The position numbers and the translations under genes are program-made. Shown here piece after piece: positions 17,209 to 25,859 of a stretch of DNA of 64,000 bases. The stretch spans positions 358,001 to 422,000 of the forward strand of contig JABLXY010000004.1 of NCBI GenBank assembly GCA_013177795.1. The letters are read 5' to 3'. How positions within the stretch are numbered: position 1 is the first letter of the stretch; every line of letters starts with the position of its first letter. Below the pieces are notes generated by a model. That model worked only from the letters and a program-made list of their open reading frames with translations. It was not told the origin of the DNA and ran no database searches. Source of the stretch: Syntrophaceae bacterium (GTDB taxonomy: Bacteria > Desulfobacterota > Syntrophia > Syntrophales > UBA2192).

Positions 17209-17706
17209 ATGAAGAAGTGGGTGTGGGGTCTTCTATACCTCCTGAGCATCCTGTTGGGCAATGCCTTCGTCATCTGGTTCGGCATCGTGACCGTAGCTGG
17301 TCTCTCCTTCCCGGCCGGGGTGGTGTGGATCGGACTTACCTTTTCATTTCGGGACTTTGTCCAGCGATACTGGGGTGACTGGGCCACCTGGGGTTGGATG
17401 ATCGTCGCCTCGGCCATCACTCTTTTTTTCAATTACGAGATCGCCATGGCCTCCATGGCCGCCTTCTTCGTTTCAGAGAGCCTTGATTGGTTCTTTTTCC
17501 GCGTCCTGAAACGGTCATTCGCCACCCGGATCGTATGGTCCAATCTCGTTTCCTGCCCGGCGGACTCCCTCGTGTTTGTCCTGCTCGCCTTCGGGCCCGT
17601 TTGGCCCGCGATCATCGGGCAGGCGATAATCAAATATATTTCAGGGCTTATGGTTCTTCCGTTTATCCTGGCCCGCCAACCGTCCCCTGCCGCCCCCTCG
17701 GCCTGA
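17209..17706 (+). CDS. VUT/YhhQ-like (DUF165) membrane protein, putative queuosine-precursor transporter
   Basis: A 165-aa integral membrane protein with about five hydrophobic segments (residues 5-25, 30-48, 60-78, 80-98 and 112-150). The SFRDFVQRYWGDWATWG loop and FVSESLDWFFF segment resemble the YhhQ/VUT family, whose characterised members import preQ0/preQ1. It is shorter than E. coli YhhQ (about 220 aa), so the assignment is tentative. GTAGGAG precedes ATG 17209. It stands alone between minus-strand genes. Confidence 0.6.
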   Translation: MKKWVWGLLYLLSILLGNAFVIWFGIVTVAGLSFPAGVVWIGLTFSFRDFVQRYWGDWATWGWMIVASAITLFFNYEIAMASMAAFFVSESLDWFFFRVLKRSFATRIVWSNLVSCPADSLVFVLLAFGPVWPAIIGQAIIKYISGLMVLPFILARQPSPAAPSA

Positions 17707-18370
17707 AGAGGAGGGGCACACCCTGCCGACGGGTTCGACTTGCGCCTGTATTCTCTGCCGACTGGTCGGGGCTCCGGGAAAATATGCAGCGGCCCACAAA
17801 TTATTTTTGGTGGTCGCCGTTTTTGTCATGGTTATTGCAATATACATCAAGCGAATCCGATAACCTGAAACCCCATTTATCTCTCTCTGGGTGCCAGTTT
17901 CCCCTCCTTCACCTGGCACCCAATCTTTTTTTTTCACCCTTGTACGAAGATTGTCCTTCCTTGTCGGCCACGGGCAGTCCCTGCGCAACATGTGCGCCGG
18001 CTCACCAACCGGGCCGGCCAGATACGGGGGGTTCCTGGGAAGAACGGAAAAAGCGCCGTTTTATCGGCTGATGAGGGACCCGGCCCCCCTTTCTCATCGC
18101 TGCCCTCACCTTTTCTCTGTGTGAAAAAGACGGGACGGAGGAAGAGCACGTTCCCGGATGACGGCATCCATTCACGCACGAACTGCGGTCCGTGACGTAA
18201 AACCGTCGCTTAGGCTGCCCCAGTCGCCGGAAAATTGACGGCGCCCCTCCCATTCGGCCTCACCTCGAGGATTCCCGCTCAGCATCCGGCTGGCCCTCTT
18301 CTCGGCAATGCCCTGATCTCTGCCCCACCCTTGATCGTCAAACTCCGGTCACGCACCGGGGGAGCCGCCG
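17707..18370. other. 664-nt intergenic region with no supported protein gene
   Basis: Between the VUT gene and the convergent oxidoreductase operon. It holds one clear terminator (17889-17935). Short open frames on both strands have no recognisable motif, ribosome site or start. The stretch 17790-17880 is AT-richer than its surroundings, and 17960-18200 carries CT-rich segments. A small RNA ending at the terminator is possible but not shown. Confidence 0.5.
17889..17935 (+). terminator. Intrinsic terminator, plus strand
   Basis: A 9-bp stem GGGTGCCAG/CTGGCACCC with a 15-nt CT-rich loop, followed by AATC and nine T. It lies 183 nt after the VUT gene, so it ends that transcript with a long 3' UTR or ends an unrecognised small RNA. 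Confidence 0.8.
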
Positions 18371-19189
18371 CTAACGCATCATGATGCACTTCGTGTCCAG
18401 GAGCTTGGCCACGGCTGCCTCCGTGACGGGCCTGCGGAACGTCTCCCTGATCTCCCGGCAGACGAATTGGCCGTCGCGCCAGAAAACGCCGATGGGGATG
18501 CGCTCCCCCCAGATTTCCGCCAACCGCATCGCCTCCTGCCGGTCCCGCGGCGGCTCCTCGAGCTTGTAGAGCCGCTCGCGATACCAGGCGTACGTGTTCA
18601 CCTTGTTGAAGCTGACGCAGGGCTGGAGGATGTCGACAACAGAGGGGCCCCTGAAGAGGATCGACTCGCGCAGGACCTGCTCCATGTGCTGCGCGTCGCC
18701 TGCGAAGGTTCTGGCCACGAAGGGGGCCCCGGCAGCGAGAGCCGTCACGAGGGGGCTGAATGGGGTGTTGAGGTTGCCTTGGGGGTCGAGCGCATTCTTC
18801 ATCCCCAGGTCCGTCGTCGGGGAGCTCTGGCCTTTCGTGAGGCCGTAGACCTTGTTGTCGCAGACCAGGATCGTGATGTCCAACCGCCGCCGGATCGTGT
18901 GGATGAAGTGATTCCCGCCTTCGCCGTAGTGACAGCCGTCGCCCGAGACGGCGATGACCGTGAGATCGGGCCGGGCCAGCTTGATGCCCACGGCAAGGGG
19001 CAGCGACCGGCCGTGGAGGCCGTTGAAATAGCTGTAGGGCAGGTAATGCGGCATCTTAGCCGCCTGTCCGATCCCCGAGGTTAATACGATGTTTTTTGCC
19101 GGGACCGGCAGCTCCTTGAGGACCTTCTCGAGGGCGGCCCGGATCGGGAAATTCCCGCAGCCCGGGCACCAGGCGATGTCCTGTTTCAT
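18371..19189 (-). CDS. 2-oxoacid:ferredoxin oxidoreductase, beta (TPP-binding) subunit
   Basis: The thiamine-diphosphate subunit (272 aa) of a two-subunit 2-oxoacid:ferredoxin oxidoreductase of the KOR/VOR/OFOR class. The family start CPGCGNFPIRAAL binds the cluster or TPP region. The TPP/Mg motif is GDGCHYGEGGNHF followed by DNKVYGLTKGQSSPT. Extra cysteines in ILQPCVSFNK and KCIMM are present. ATG 19189 gives the canonical MKQDIAWCPGCG start. The gene follows the alpha subunit by 26 nt. The acid used (2-oxoglutarate, pyruvate or branched-chain) cannot be decided by eye. Confidence 0.9.
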   Translation of the reverse strand: MKQDIAWCPGCGNFPIRAALEKVLKELPVPAKNIVLTSGIGQAAKMPHYLPYSYFNGLHGRSLPLAVGIKLARPDLTVIAVSGDGCHYGEGGNHFIHTIRRRLDITILVCDNKVYGLTKGQSSPTTDLGMKNALDPQGNLNTPFSPLVTALAAGAPFVARTFAGDAQHMEQVLRESILFRGPSVVDILQPCVSFNKVNTYAWYRERLYKLEEPPRDRQEAMRLAEIWGERIPIGVFWRDGQFVCREIRETFRRPVTEAAVAKLLDTKCIMMR

Positions 19190-19215
19190 GACGCGATCCC
19201 TCCTGTCCGGTTCGG

Positions 19216-20841
19216 TCAACCGAGGATTTTCCTGACCCGTTCGACCAGCTCGGCCACGGTGAAGCACTCTCCACTGTATTTCAGGATCCGGTGGGCAACT
19301 TTCAGGCCGAGCTCCCGCCGGAGCAGTTGCCCGAATTGCCCTGTGGCGTTGTTCTCGATGCAGATCAGGCGCTTGCGGGCAAGCCCCCGCGCCATCGGGG
19401 CCGTGAGCGGGTAGACCTGGCCGAAATGCACCGATGACACGGCGATCCCCTCGGCCCGCAGGGCCTCGACCGCCTCTTCGACGATCTGACGGTTCGAACC
19501 CCACGAGACGAGCACGGTGGGCGCCCTGCGGTCGCCTGCGCGCGAGGGCATGACGGCCTCCTTGCGCAGCCCTTCCAGTTTTCGAAGCCGCTTGTCGACC
19601 ATGCGGACCCTCAGGTCGAGGTCCTCCGTGATCTTGCCGTCTTCCGTGTGCTCGTCGGAGTCCACCTCGACGCGGGCCTCGGAGAGGCCGGGGTAGGTCA
19701 GCGGCGACACCCCGGTGTCCGTGATGGCATAGCGCCGGTAGCCAGCCTCGAAGACAGGGTAGTCACGCCTGAGCATCTTCGTCGGTACACGCCCCTCCAT
19801 GACCTGGACGGAGTCGGCGAGGTACTGATCCGTCAGGATGAACACGGGGATCTGCCAGCGGTCCGCCACATCGAAGGCCCTCCGGGTCAGCGAGATGGCC
19901 TCCTCGATCGAGCCGGGCGCGAAGATCACGCGCGGGAATTCCCCGTGACCGGCGTGCAGGACGAAGTTCAGGTCCCCCTGCTCGGTTCTCGTCGGCAGGC
20001 CGGTCGCCGGCCCCGGCCGCTGGGCGTCGATGACGACGACCGGCGTTTCCGTCATGCCGGCAAGCGATACGGCCTCCGTCATGAGTGCAAAGCCCCCGCC
20101 CGAGGTGGCCACCATGGACCGCAGTCCCGCGTAAGAGGCCCCCAGGGCCATGTTCAGCGCCGCGATCTCGTCTTCGGCCTGCTCGAAGTGGACGGGGATT
20201 TCCGATGCAACGGAGGCGAAATAGTGCATGATCGACGTGGCGGGCGTCATGGGGTATCCGGCCACGAACTGGCAGCCTCCCATGAGCGCCCCGAGGGCAA
20301 TGGCCTGGTTCCCGTCGAGCTTGCAGCGGTCCCCGGGCCTCGGGGTGATGACCCTGCGGGCCGCCAGCCCCCAGCGGGCGGCAAACTCCCCGCCCTTCGC
20401 AAGGGCCCTGGCGGCTGACTCGTCGGGCGCGAGCGGCCGCGATGCAGAGGGTTCGGCGCCGATGCAGGCGAGGATCAGGCCTGCGAGGATGGTGCTCGAG
20501 GCCGTGGGGTCCCGAAATGTTTCCCGGGCCTCCGCTTCGATCTGACCGACCCGGTCCGCGCCGAGAAAGATTCCGTCTGCCGCCAGGGAGGGCCTGTGCC
20601 TGCGCTCCGTCTCCGCGCTGTCCATCGCGATGACCAGATCCCAGGGCTTGCCGCTCAGGGCATGAACGGGCCGGTCGGCCACGCGGATCATGTGGTAGTT
20701 GTGTCCTCCCCGGATCCTAGACATGTAGTTCTTTGTTGCGAAGAAAGGATACCCCAGGCGGGAGAGGGTCTCCGAGAGCTCCAGCTCCACGGAGAACATC
20801 CCCTGGCCGGCCTCCCCGCCGATGAGCACATTGAATTCCAT
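19216..20841 (-). CDS. 2-oxoacid:ferredoxin oxidoreductase, fused gamma-alpha subunit
   Basis: A 541-aa catalytic partner of the beta subunit. Residues 1 to about 180 form the gamma domain (NVLIGGEAGQGMFSVE and SRIRGGHNYHMIRV), followed by the pyrimidine-binding alpha domain (LDGNQAIALGALMGGCQFVA, YPMTPATSIMHY, SGGGFALMTEAVSLAGMTE) and a transketolase C-terminal-like domain. ATG 20841 gives the normal gamma N-terminus. The KorA-type gamma-alpha fusion and the two-gene arrangement match the KOR/VOR enzymes of anaerobes that pass electrons to ferredoxin. Confidence 0.92.
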   Translation of the reverse strand: MEFNVLIGGEAGQGMFSVELELSETLSRLGYPFFATKNYMSRIRGGHNYHMIRVADRPVHALSGKPWDLVIAMDSAETERRHRPSLAADGIFLGADRVGQIEAEARETFRDPTASSTILAGLILACIGAEPSASRPLAPDESAARALAKGGEFAARWGLAARRVITPRPGDRCKLDGNQAIALGALMGGCQFVAGYPMTPATSIMHYFASVASEIPVHFEQAEDEIAALNMALGASYAGLRSMVATSGGGFALMTEAVSLAGMTETPVVVIDAQRPGPATGLPTRTEQGDLNFVLHAGHGEFPRVIFAPGSIEEAISLTRRAFDVADRWQIPVFILTDQYLADSVQVMEGRVPTKMLRRDYPVFEAGYRRYAITDTGVSPLTYPGLSEARVEVDSDEHTEDGKITEDLDLRVRMVDKRLRKLEGLRKEAVMPSRAGDRRAPTVLVSWGSNRQIVEEAVEALRAEGIAVSSVHFGQVYPLTAPMARGLARKRLICIENNATGQFGQLLRRELGLKVAHRILKYSGECFTVAELVERVRKILG

Positions 20842-20947
20842 GGTGACCTCCTGCGGGTTTCTTCGACCGAACGGCAAGGCGCGAAGGCTACCCTTTGCGT
20901 GGCTGATCGCCCGTGCAAGGCGGTATCGGCCGGCGGGGATGCCCTCG

Positions 20948-21190
20948 TCAGCTGCGACCCTCGCGTTCCATTTCCAGGATGAGGTCCCGATAGGTTTGTT
21001 CCAGAAGGGACTCGAGGATCTGACTCTTCTTCCAGGAAGGGAACCAGTCGATTTCCGCCGCGCTTTCCGCGGCGACCCGCTCCCTTTCCTGTCGGAATCT
21101 CTCCTGGATGGCCGAAGCCTTCTCCTGTCCGAATCGCTCCTGGTACCGAATCAGGGTGTCGAGGAATTTTTCCCGCGGGGAGCCGTCCAT
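20948..21190 (-). CDS. Small hypothetical helical protein
   Basis: An 80-aa, highly charged, probably all-helical protein (DTLIRYQERFGQEKASAIQ, and a second helix in SLLEQTYRDLILEME). It has no Cys, no signal and no known motif. ATG 21190 is chosen over 21253 because the residues before it have no family-like pattern. It lies upstream of the oxidoreductase operon, on the same strand and after a terminator, so it may be the operon's first gene. Confidence 0.5.
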   Translation of the reverse strand: MDGSPREKFLDTLIRYQERFGQEKASAIQERFRQERERVAAESAAEIDWFPSWKKSQILESLLEQTYRDLILEMEREGRS

Positions 21191-21256
21191 GGGTTTTTCA
21201 CCTCCGGGGCCTGCTGTGCGCAGAGAGGAAAAACAGGGCTGGGAGCAGGACACATC

Positions 21257-21299
21257 GAAAACAGGCGGGGCGGCGCACCTGTCAAAGCCGCCGCCCCGC
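21257..21299 (-). terminator. Intrinsic terminator downstream of the MerP-like selenoprotein gene
   Basis: An 11-bp GC-only stem (GCGGGGCGGCG/CGCCGCCCCGC) with a 13-nt loop, followed on the minus strand by CTGTTTTC. It makes the upstream selenoprotein gene a single transcription unit. Confidence 0.75.
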
Positions 21300-21309
21300 T
21301 TTCAGCTGT

Positions 21310-21615
21310 CTATTTCAGGAACTTGGGCGGACCCCCCAGGGGGAATCCCGCCTTTTCAAGAGCCTCCACAATTTTTTCGATGCTCGTCACCTCGTCATCG
21401 AATTGCACAACCGCCATATGGGTGTACTCGTTGATGTCCAGGGCCTTTGCCTTGGCAACGTTCTCGAGGGTCCAACTGACCCTCTCCCGGGTGAAGGGTC
21501 ACGAGCAGTCCGGCAGGAGGATCTGGACGACCCGTTCCTTTGCCATGGCGGACGAGGCGCCGACCAGCACGGCGAGCACAACCGAGACCAGCACGATCAG
21601 GTGCGTTCTTTTCAT
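21310..21615 (-). CDS. Exported MerP/HMA-like protein, predicted selenoprotein (UGA at Sec39)
   Basis: Predicted 101-aa secreted protein. Residues 1-25 form a Sec signal peptide (LIVLVSVVLAVLVGASSAMA). The mature part begins ERVVQILLPDCS, then UGA (21501-21499), then PFTRERVSWTL. It continues with a beta-alpha-beta pattern (HMAVVQFDDE, IEKIVEALEKAGF), as in heavy-metal-associated domains of the MerP type. The UGA lies two residues after Cys37, giving a C-S-U site where metal-binding Cys pairs occur in this fold. A perfect hairpin follows 21 nt later. AAGGAGG precedes ATG 21615. Without recoding the gene would encode a 38-residue fragment. Metal binding or thiol chemistry is inferred. Confidence 0.72.
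21466..21484 (-). promoter_or_regulatory. Candidate bacterial SECIS hairpin of the MerP-like gene
   Basis: A perfect 7-bp stem GAGGGTC/GACCCTC with loop AGTTG (G at position 2). The loop begins 21 nt after the UGA, the same spacing as in the DUF523 gene. Confidence 0.62.
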
Positions 21616-21747
21616 AGGGAAGCCTCCTTGTTGAAGTGAAACTATAGTAACCACTCCGGCAGCCAAAATCCATACAAAAGATTCCCGGCGCGGAGCGGAC
21701 CATCCCTGTGTTGCTCGGGGAGGTTGAGGGGCGTCAGGGGCCGGCTC

Positions 21748-23037
21748 TCAGAGTGGGGATTTGGCCCTGCGGACCACGGCTTCGAAAAAGGCCGATCGCA
21801 GCGGTCCGATGGCCATCAGGGCCCGGGCGGGCGGCGTGCTCTCCAGCGCGGCGGCGATCCGCCCGAAGGCCCGCCAGCCCCAGTGCTCGTGGCCTTCGAA
21901 GACGAGATGGGCGAGCTTTCCGCGCTCGATGGCCATGGTGATGATCTTGTCGAAGGCCGTCTCCGGGGTGAATACCCGTCTGGCCCGCGGCTTCATTCGG
22001 ATCGCGCCGGTCTTGCACCCCGTGTAGCAGACGCCGCAGCCGAGGCAGAACTCCCCCTCGTGACGCGCCTTCTTGCGGGGCTTTTCACCCGTCTCGGATG
22101 GGGCGGGGACCATGTCGATCAGCTCCACGGGGCAGAGCTTGGCGCACTTGCCGCAGCCCCTGCATTTCGACTCGTCGATCTCGACGGTCCAGTTCGATGT
22201 GACGACGGCGTTTCGCAGGCCCATGACGCGCACGGCCTTCATCATCTCGCAGCAGCAGCCGCAGCAGTTGCAGATATAGGCTGCGCCCTTCTGCACGTTG
22301 TCACCCGTCTGGGCGAGGCCCTGCTCCTTGCTGTGCTCGAGAATCCTCAAGGCCTCCGCCGTCGAGACGGGCCTGGCAAACCCGTTTTTCACAAGGATCT
22401 CGGCGCCCGTGTTGAGGGCGATGCAGTTCTCCTGCGGCCTGTCGCAGGCCTTGTCGAGGTGGGAAGCCTTGTGCCGGCAGGCGCAGATCGAGACGGAGGC
22501 CGCCGTGGCCGACTCGATGAGCCACGTCGCCCGCTCCCAGTCGAGGATTTCCGTGTGGTCCCCCTCGGGCAGGGCCTCCTCGCGGACCAGCGAGCGTCCG
22601 ATCTGGGTATCGGCCGTGAAAACCGACCGGGCGAAGCGGTCGTCGCCGTGCATGTAGGCGTCGAAGAGCCGGGCAAGCTCCTTGAGGGGAAGCTTGTCGT
22701 CGGTGCGCATGAAGGTGTATTCGAAGAAACCGATGACGACGGGGGCGAGCGACACCAAGCGGCGCCTGCCCCGGCCGATGTCGATCACGAGTCCCCTCTG
22801 GGCCATCGCGGTGACCCAGTCATCCAGGCGGGCCGTCTCCATGCCCAGCTTCCTCGCGAGCCTCTCCACGGTGATGAAGCGCGTGGGGATCTGACGGGCG
22901 ATCGCGGCGTCCTCGGGCGAGAAGAGGATCTTGAGGATCTGCATGAAGTGGGGCGAATCCGGGGCGCCCGTCACGTTGCGATCGAGGCGCTGCTGCAGCA
23001 GGCGGTATTCGCGGTCGGGGTTGACGATGTGTCCCAT
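21748..23037 (-). CDS. 4Fe-4S dicluster ferredoxin-domain protein with winged-helix-like N-terminus
   Basis: A 429-aa cytoplasmic iron-sulfur protein. The N-terminal 90 residues (RFITVERLARKLGMETARLDDWVTAM in parts) look like a winged-helix module. The middle has a Cys-rich block (SVSICACRH, ICNCCGCCCEMM). Then come two [4Fe-4S] motifs, CRGCGKCAKLCP and CLGCGVCYTGCKTG. This arrangement is common in anaerobic deltaproteobacteria beside ferredoxin-dependent enzymes, but its substrate is not known. ATG 23037 is preferred over 23061. It is divergent from the DUF362 gene at 23312; the 274-nt gap should hold both promoters. Confidence 0.78.
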   Translation of the reverse strand: MGHIVNPDREYRLLQQRLDRNVTGAPDSPHFMQILKILFSPEDAAIARQIPTRFITVERLARKLGMETARLDDWVTAMAQRGLVIDIGRGRRRLVSLAPVVIGFFEYTFMRTDDKLPLKELARLFDAYMHGDDRFARSVFTADTQIGRSLVREEALPEGDHTEILDWERATWLIESATAASVSICACRHKASHLDKACDRPQENCIALNTGAEILVKNGFARPVSTAEALRILEHSKEQGLAQTGDNVQKGAAYICNCCGCCCEMMKAVRVMGLRNAVVTSNWTVEIDESKCRGCGKCAKLCPVELIDMVPAPSETGEKPRKKARHEGEFCLGCGVCYTGCKTGAIRMKPRARRVFTPETAFDKIITMAIERGKLAHLVFEGHEHWGWRAFGRIAAALESTPPARALMAIGPLRSAFFEAVVRRAKSPL

Positions 23038-23311
23038 GGCTGAAACCTTGTGCACGCGCATTCCCCGCAGCTTGCCGCGGGCCGAGCGGGCATCATCAAG
23101 AATAAACCCGGTCCTTCAGTATTCCCGGCACCTCGGCGCGAGGGTTCTGCACAATCGTCGCAGAACCGCTTCACGACCCGATTGTCCCGGGCGGGAAATC
23201 TCGTGCGGACGTTATCACATGGGCGACCGGCTGGAAAGCAGAATCTCCTTTTCGATTTACCTCGTTCGGCTGATCATGGTAATTTAATATATTGAAGCCG
23301 AGAGGTGTTGC

Positions 23312-24214
23312 ATGAAAAGGCGCGACTTTCTGAAATGGACGGCCGTTTCCTCCGCGGGGCTTGCGCTTCCCGTCAGCCTCCCCATGCTGGGGCGCATCGC
23401 GCAGGCTGCGCAGTGGCCGGACCTCGTCGTTGCCCGGGGGACCCCGACACCGCAGGTCGTCCGGGCGGCCCTGGATGCCATGGGGGGGATGAAGCGCTTT
23501 GTCGCCCGGGGCGATGTGGTGATCCTGAAACCCAACATCGGCTGGGACCGCACACCGCAGTACGCGGCGACCACGAACCCGGAGGTCGTGGGCACCCTGG
23601 CGAAGCTGTGCTTCGAGGCGGGTGCGAAGAAGGTCCGGGTCTTCGACAACACCGTCAACGACGCAAGACGCTGCTACAGGCAGAGCGGGATCGCCGATGC
23701 CGCCGCCGCGGCGGGGGCCGAGATGGTTGTCATGGACGGCCGGAAGTACAGGGACGTCAAGATCAACGGGACGGCGCTGAAGTCCTGGCCCCTCTACGGC
23801 GAGATCTTCGAGGCGGACAAGCTGATCAACGTTCCCATCGCCAAGACCCACAGCCTTTCGGGGCTGACCCTGGGCATGAAGAACTGGATGGGGGTCATGG
23901 GGGGCGTGCGGTTCCGCGTCCACCAGCGCCTCGACGAGAGCCTCGTCGACCTGTGCCGTGTCATCAAGCCGACGCTCACCGTGCTCGACGCCGTCCGGAT
24001 TCTCACGGCCAACGGGCCGACCGGGGGCGATCTCGGCGACGTGAAGCGGCTGGACACGGTCGTCGTCGGTGTGGACCCGGTGGCTGTCGACGCCTTCGGA
24101 GCCACCCTCTTCGGCATGAAGCCCGCCGACATCGGGCATGTGAGGCTCGCGGCGCAGGCGGGCCTCGGGGTCATGGACCTCTCGAAGCTGCAGATCAAGA
24201 GGATCGGTGTCTGA
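23312..24214 (+). CDS. DUF362-domain protein with Tat signal
   Basis: A 300-aa exported DUF362 protein. The Tat motif KRRDFLKW is followed by a hydrophobic stretch ending near IAQAA. The DUF362 core is visible in DVVILKPNIGWDR, AGAKKVRVFDN, INVPIAKTHSLSGLTLGMKNWMG (in parts) and VVVGVDPVAVDAFG. It has no ferredoxin module, unlike the other two DUF362 proteins in the window. The polyferredoxin gene starts 8 nt before its stop, so the partner electron carrier is probably the next gene product. Confidence 0.85.
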   Translation: MKRRDFLKWTAVSSAGLALPVSLPMLGRIAQAAQWPDLVVARGTPTPQVVRAALDAMGGMKRFVARGDVVILKPNIGWDRTPQYAATTNPEVVGTLAKLCFEAGAKKVRVFDNTVNDARRCYRQSGIADAAAAAGAEMVVMDGRKYRDVKINGTALKSWPLYGEIFEADKLINVPIAKTHSLSGLTLGMKNWMGVMGGVRFRVHQRLDESLVDLCRVIKPTLTVLDAVRILTANGPTGGDLGDVKRLDTVVVGVDPVAVDAFGATLFGMKPADIGHVRLAAQAGLGVMDLSKLQIKRIGV

Positions 24215-25796
24215 GTTGACCTTGACGCGCGCGCGGCGCATCGTCCAGGGGTTTTTCCTGGCCCTCTTTCTCTTTCTCTTCATCCAGACGGAGTCGAAGG
24301 GGACTGACGAGCTGGGATGGCCCGTGAAGCTCTTTCTCGACTTCGACCCCCTGATCGTCCTGACGACCTTTCTTGCCGCGCACCGCGTGGAGGGGCTCTT
24401 CTGGCTTTCATTCATCCTCGTGGGCCTGACGCTTGTGCTCGGGAGGGTTTTCTGCGGCTGGGTATGCCCCCTGGGCACGCTGAACAATCTGGCGGGCAGC
24501 CTGCGGAAGAAGCGGCCCAAGGCGCCCGGGCCCGGGTGGTTCCGGGTCAAGTATTATCTTCTCATCGGCCTTCTCGCCTCGTCGCTCTTCGGCGTGCAGC
24601 TGGCCGGCATCCTGGACCCCATCTCGCTGACCATCCGCTCCTTCGCGCTGGCCCTCTACCCCGCGATGAGCTACGCGGCCGCGTCCCTCTTCGACGCGCT
24701 GTACCGGCTGAACCTTCCTGCCGTCACCCCCGCCTCGGAGGCTCTCTACGCCCTGCTGAAAAAGACGCTCCTTCCCTTCCAGCAGCCCTGGTTTGCGCAG
24801 GGGACCTTCATCGGCCTTCTCTTTCTCGGCGTCCTTGCGCTGAACCTCGTGCAGCGGCGCTTCTGGTGCCGGTTTCTCTGCCCGCTGGGGGCCCTGCTGG
24901 GCCTGCTGTCGCGCTGGTCCATCCTGCGCCGGAGCGTGAGCGAGGAGTGCGATTCCTGCGGGGCCTGCGCCGGGGTCTGCCAGGCCGACGCCGCGCCGGC
25001 CGCAAAGGAGAAGGGACGGGCCGCGGAGTGCCTCGTCTGCAACAATTGCGATGACATCTGCCCGAAGAACGCCGTGCGCTTCGGCTTTACGAAGGGGCGC
25101 CCCGCGACAGGCCTCGACCTGGGCCGGAGAAACGTCATGGCGGCGTTCTTCGCGGGCGCCTTTGCCGTGCCCCTGCTGCGCATCTCGCCGCTTGCCAGGC
25201 CGCGGATGTCCGATGCGAGGCTCATCCGCCCGCCGGGGGCGCTCGAGGAAGGAAAATTCCTGCAGAGCTGCGTGCGCTGCGGGGAGTGCATGAAGGTCTG
25301 CATCACGGGCGGGCTCCAGCCCACATGGCTGGAGGGCGGTCTCGAGGGGCTCTGGACGCCCGTGCTCGTGCCGCGCATCGGGTACTGCGAGTTCAACTGC
25401 ACCCTCTGCGGCCAGGTCTGCCCGACCGGGGCGATCCGCAGGCTGCCCCTGGATGAGAAACAGCGGGTGCGGTTGGGGCACGCCGCCATCGACAGGGGCC
25501 GCTGCCTGCCCTTCGCCCACGCCACGCCCTGCATCGTCTGCGAGGAGACCTGCCCGACGCCGAAAAAGGCCATCTGGCTCGAGGAGGTGACGGTGCGGGA
25601 CCGCGGGGGGAGGCCCGTCCGGCTGCAGCAGCCCCACGTGGACCTCACGGCGTGCATCGGATGCGGGGCCTGCGAGAAGCACTGCCCCGTGGTGGGCCAG
25701 CCTGCCATCTACGTGACGGTTGCAGGCGAGTCGCGCTCGCCGGAGCATCAGCTCCTTCTGCTGGACCCGGCCGGGTCCGCATCGCCCGGGACATGA
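24207..25796 (+). CDS. Membrane-bound polyferredoxin, NapH-like with extra 4Fe-4S domains
   Basis: A 529-aa membrane protein. The NapH-type part has transmembrane helices (residues about 10-30, 50-75, 110-135, 205-225) and two CxxxCP motifs, FCGWVCPLG and CRFLCPLG. The C-terminal half has several [4Fe-4S] motifs (CDSCGACAGVC, CLVCNNCDDICP, CVRCGECMKVC, CTLCGQVCP, CIVCEETCP, CIGCGACEKHCP). It likely moves electrons between the quinone pool and the periplasmic or Tat-exported partner. GTG 24207 overlaps the DUF362 stop by 8 nt. Orientation of the soluble part is not shown by the sequence. Confidence 0.88.
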   Translation: MSELTLTRARRIVQGFFLALFLFLFIQTESKGTDELGWPVKLFLDFDPLIVLTTFLAAHRVEGLFWLSFILVGLTLVLGRVFCGWVCPLGTLNNLAGSLRKKRPKAPGPGWFRVKYYLLIGLLASSLFGVQLAGILDPISLTIRSFALALYPAMSYAAASLFDALYRLNLPAVTPASEALYALLKKTLLPFQQPWFAQGTFIGLLFLGVLALNLVQRRFWCRFLCPLGALLGLLSRWSILRRSVSEECDSCGACAGVCQADAAPAAKEKGRAAECLVCNNCDDICPKNAVRFGFTKGRPATGLDLGRRNVMAAFFAGAFAVPLLRISPLARPRMSDARLIRPPGALEEGKFLQSCVRCGECMKVCITGGLQPTWLEGGLEGLWTPVLVPRIGYCEFNCTLCGQVCPTGAIRRLPLDEKQRVRLGHAAIDRGRCLPFAHATPCIVCEETCPTPKKAIWLEEVTVRDRGGRPVRLQQPHVDLTACIGCGACEKHCPVVGQPAIYVTVAGESRSPEHQLLLLDPAGSASPGT

Positions 25797-25806
25797 GCCG
25801 AACGAA

Positions 25807-25838
25807 AAAGCCCCGCAGGCGGCCGCCCGCGGGGCTTT
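25807..25838. terminator. Bidirectional intrinsic terminator
   Basis: A 10-bp stem AAAGCCCCGC/GCGGGGCTTT with a 12-nt loop between the convergent polyferredoxin and RsbRD-like genes. T-rich on both strands. Confidence 0.8.
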
Positions 25839-25859
25839 CCTCTTTCGCGACGATACCGG

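Noticed and set aside
17934-18179. Short open frames in the 17.7-18.4 kb gap
   Set aside because: No ribosome site, no recognisable motif, and composition like frames elsewhere in shuffled high-GC sequence.
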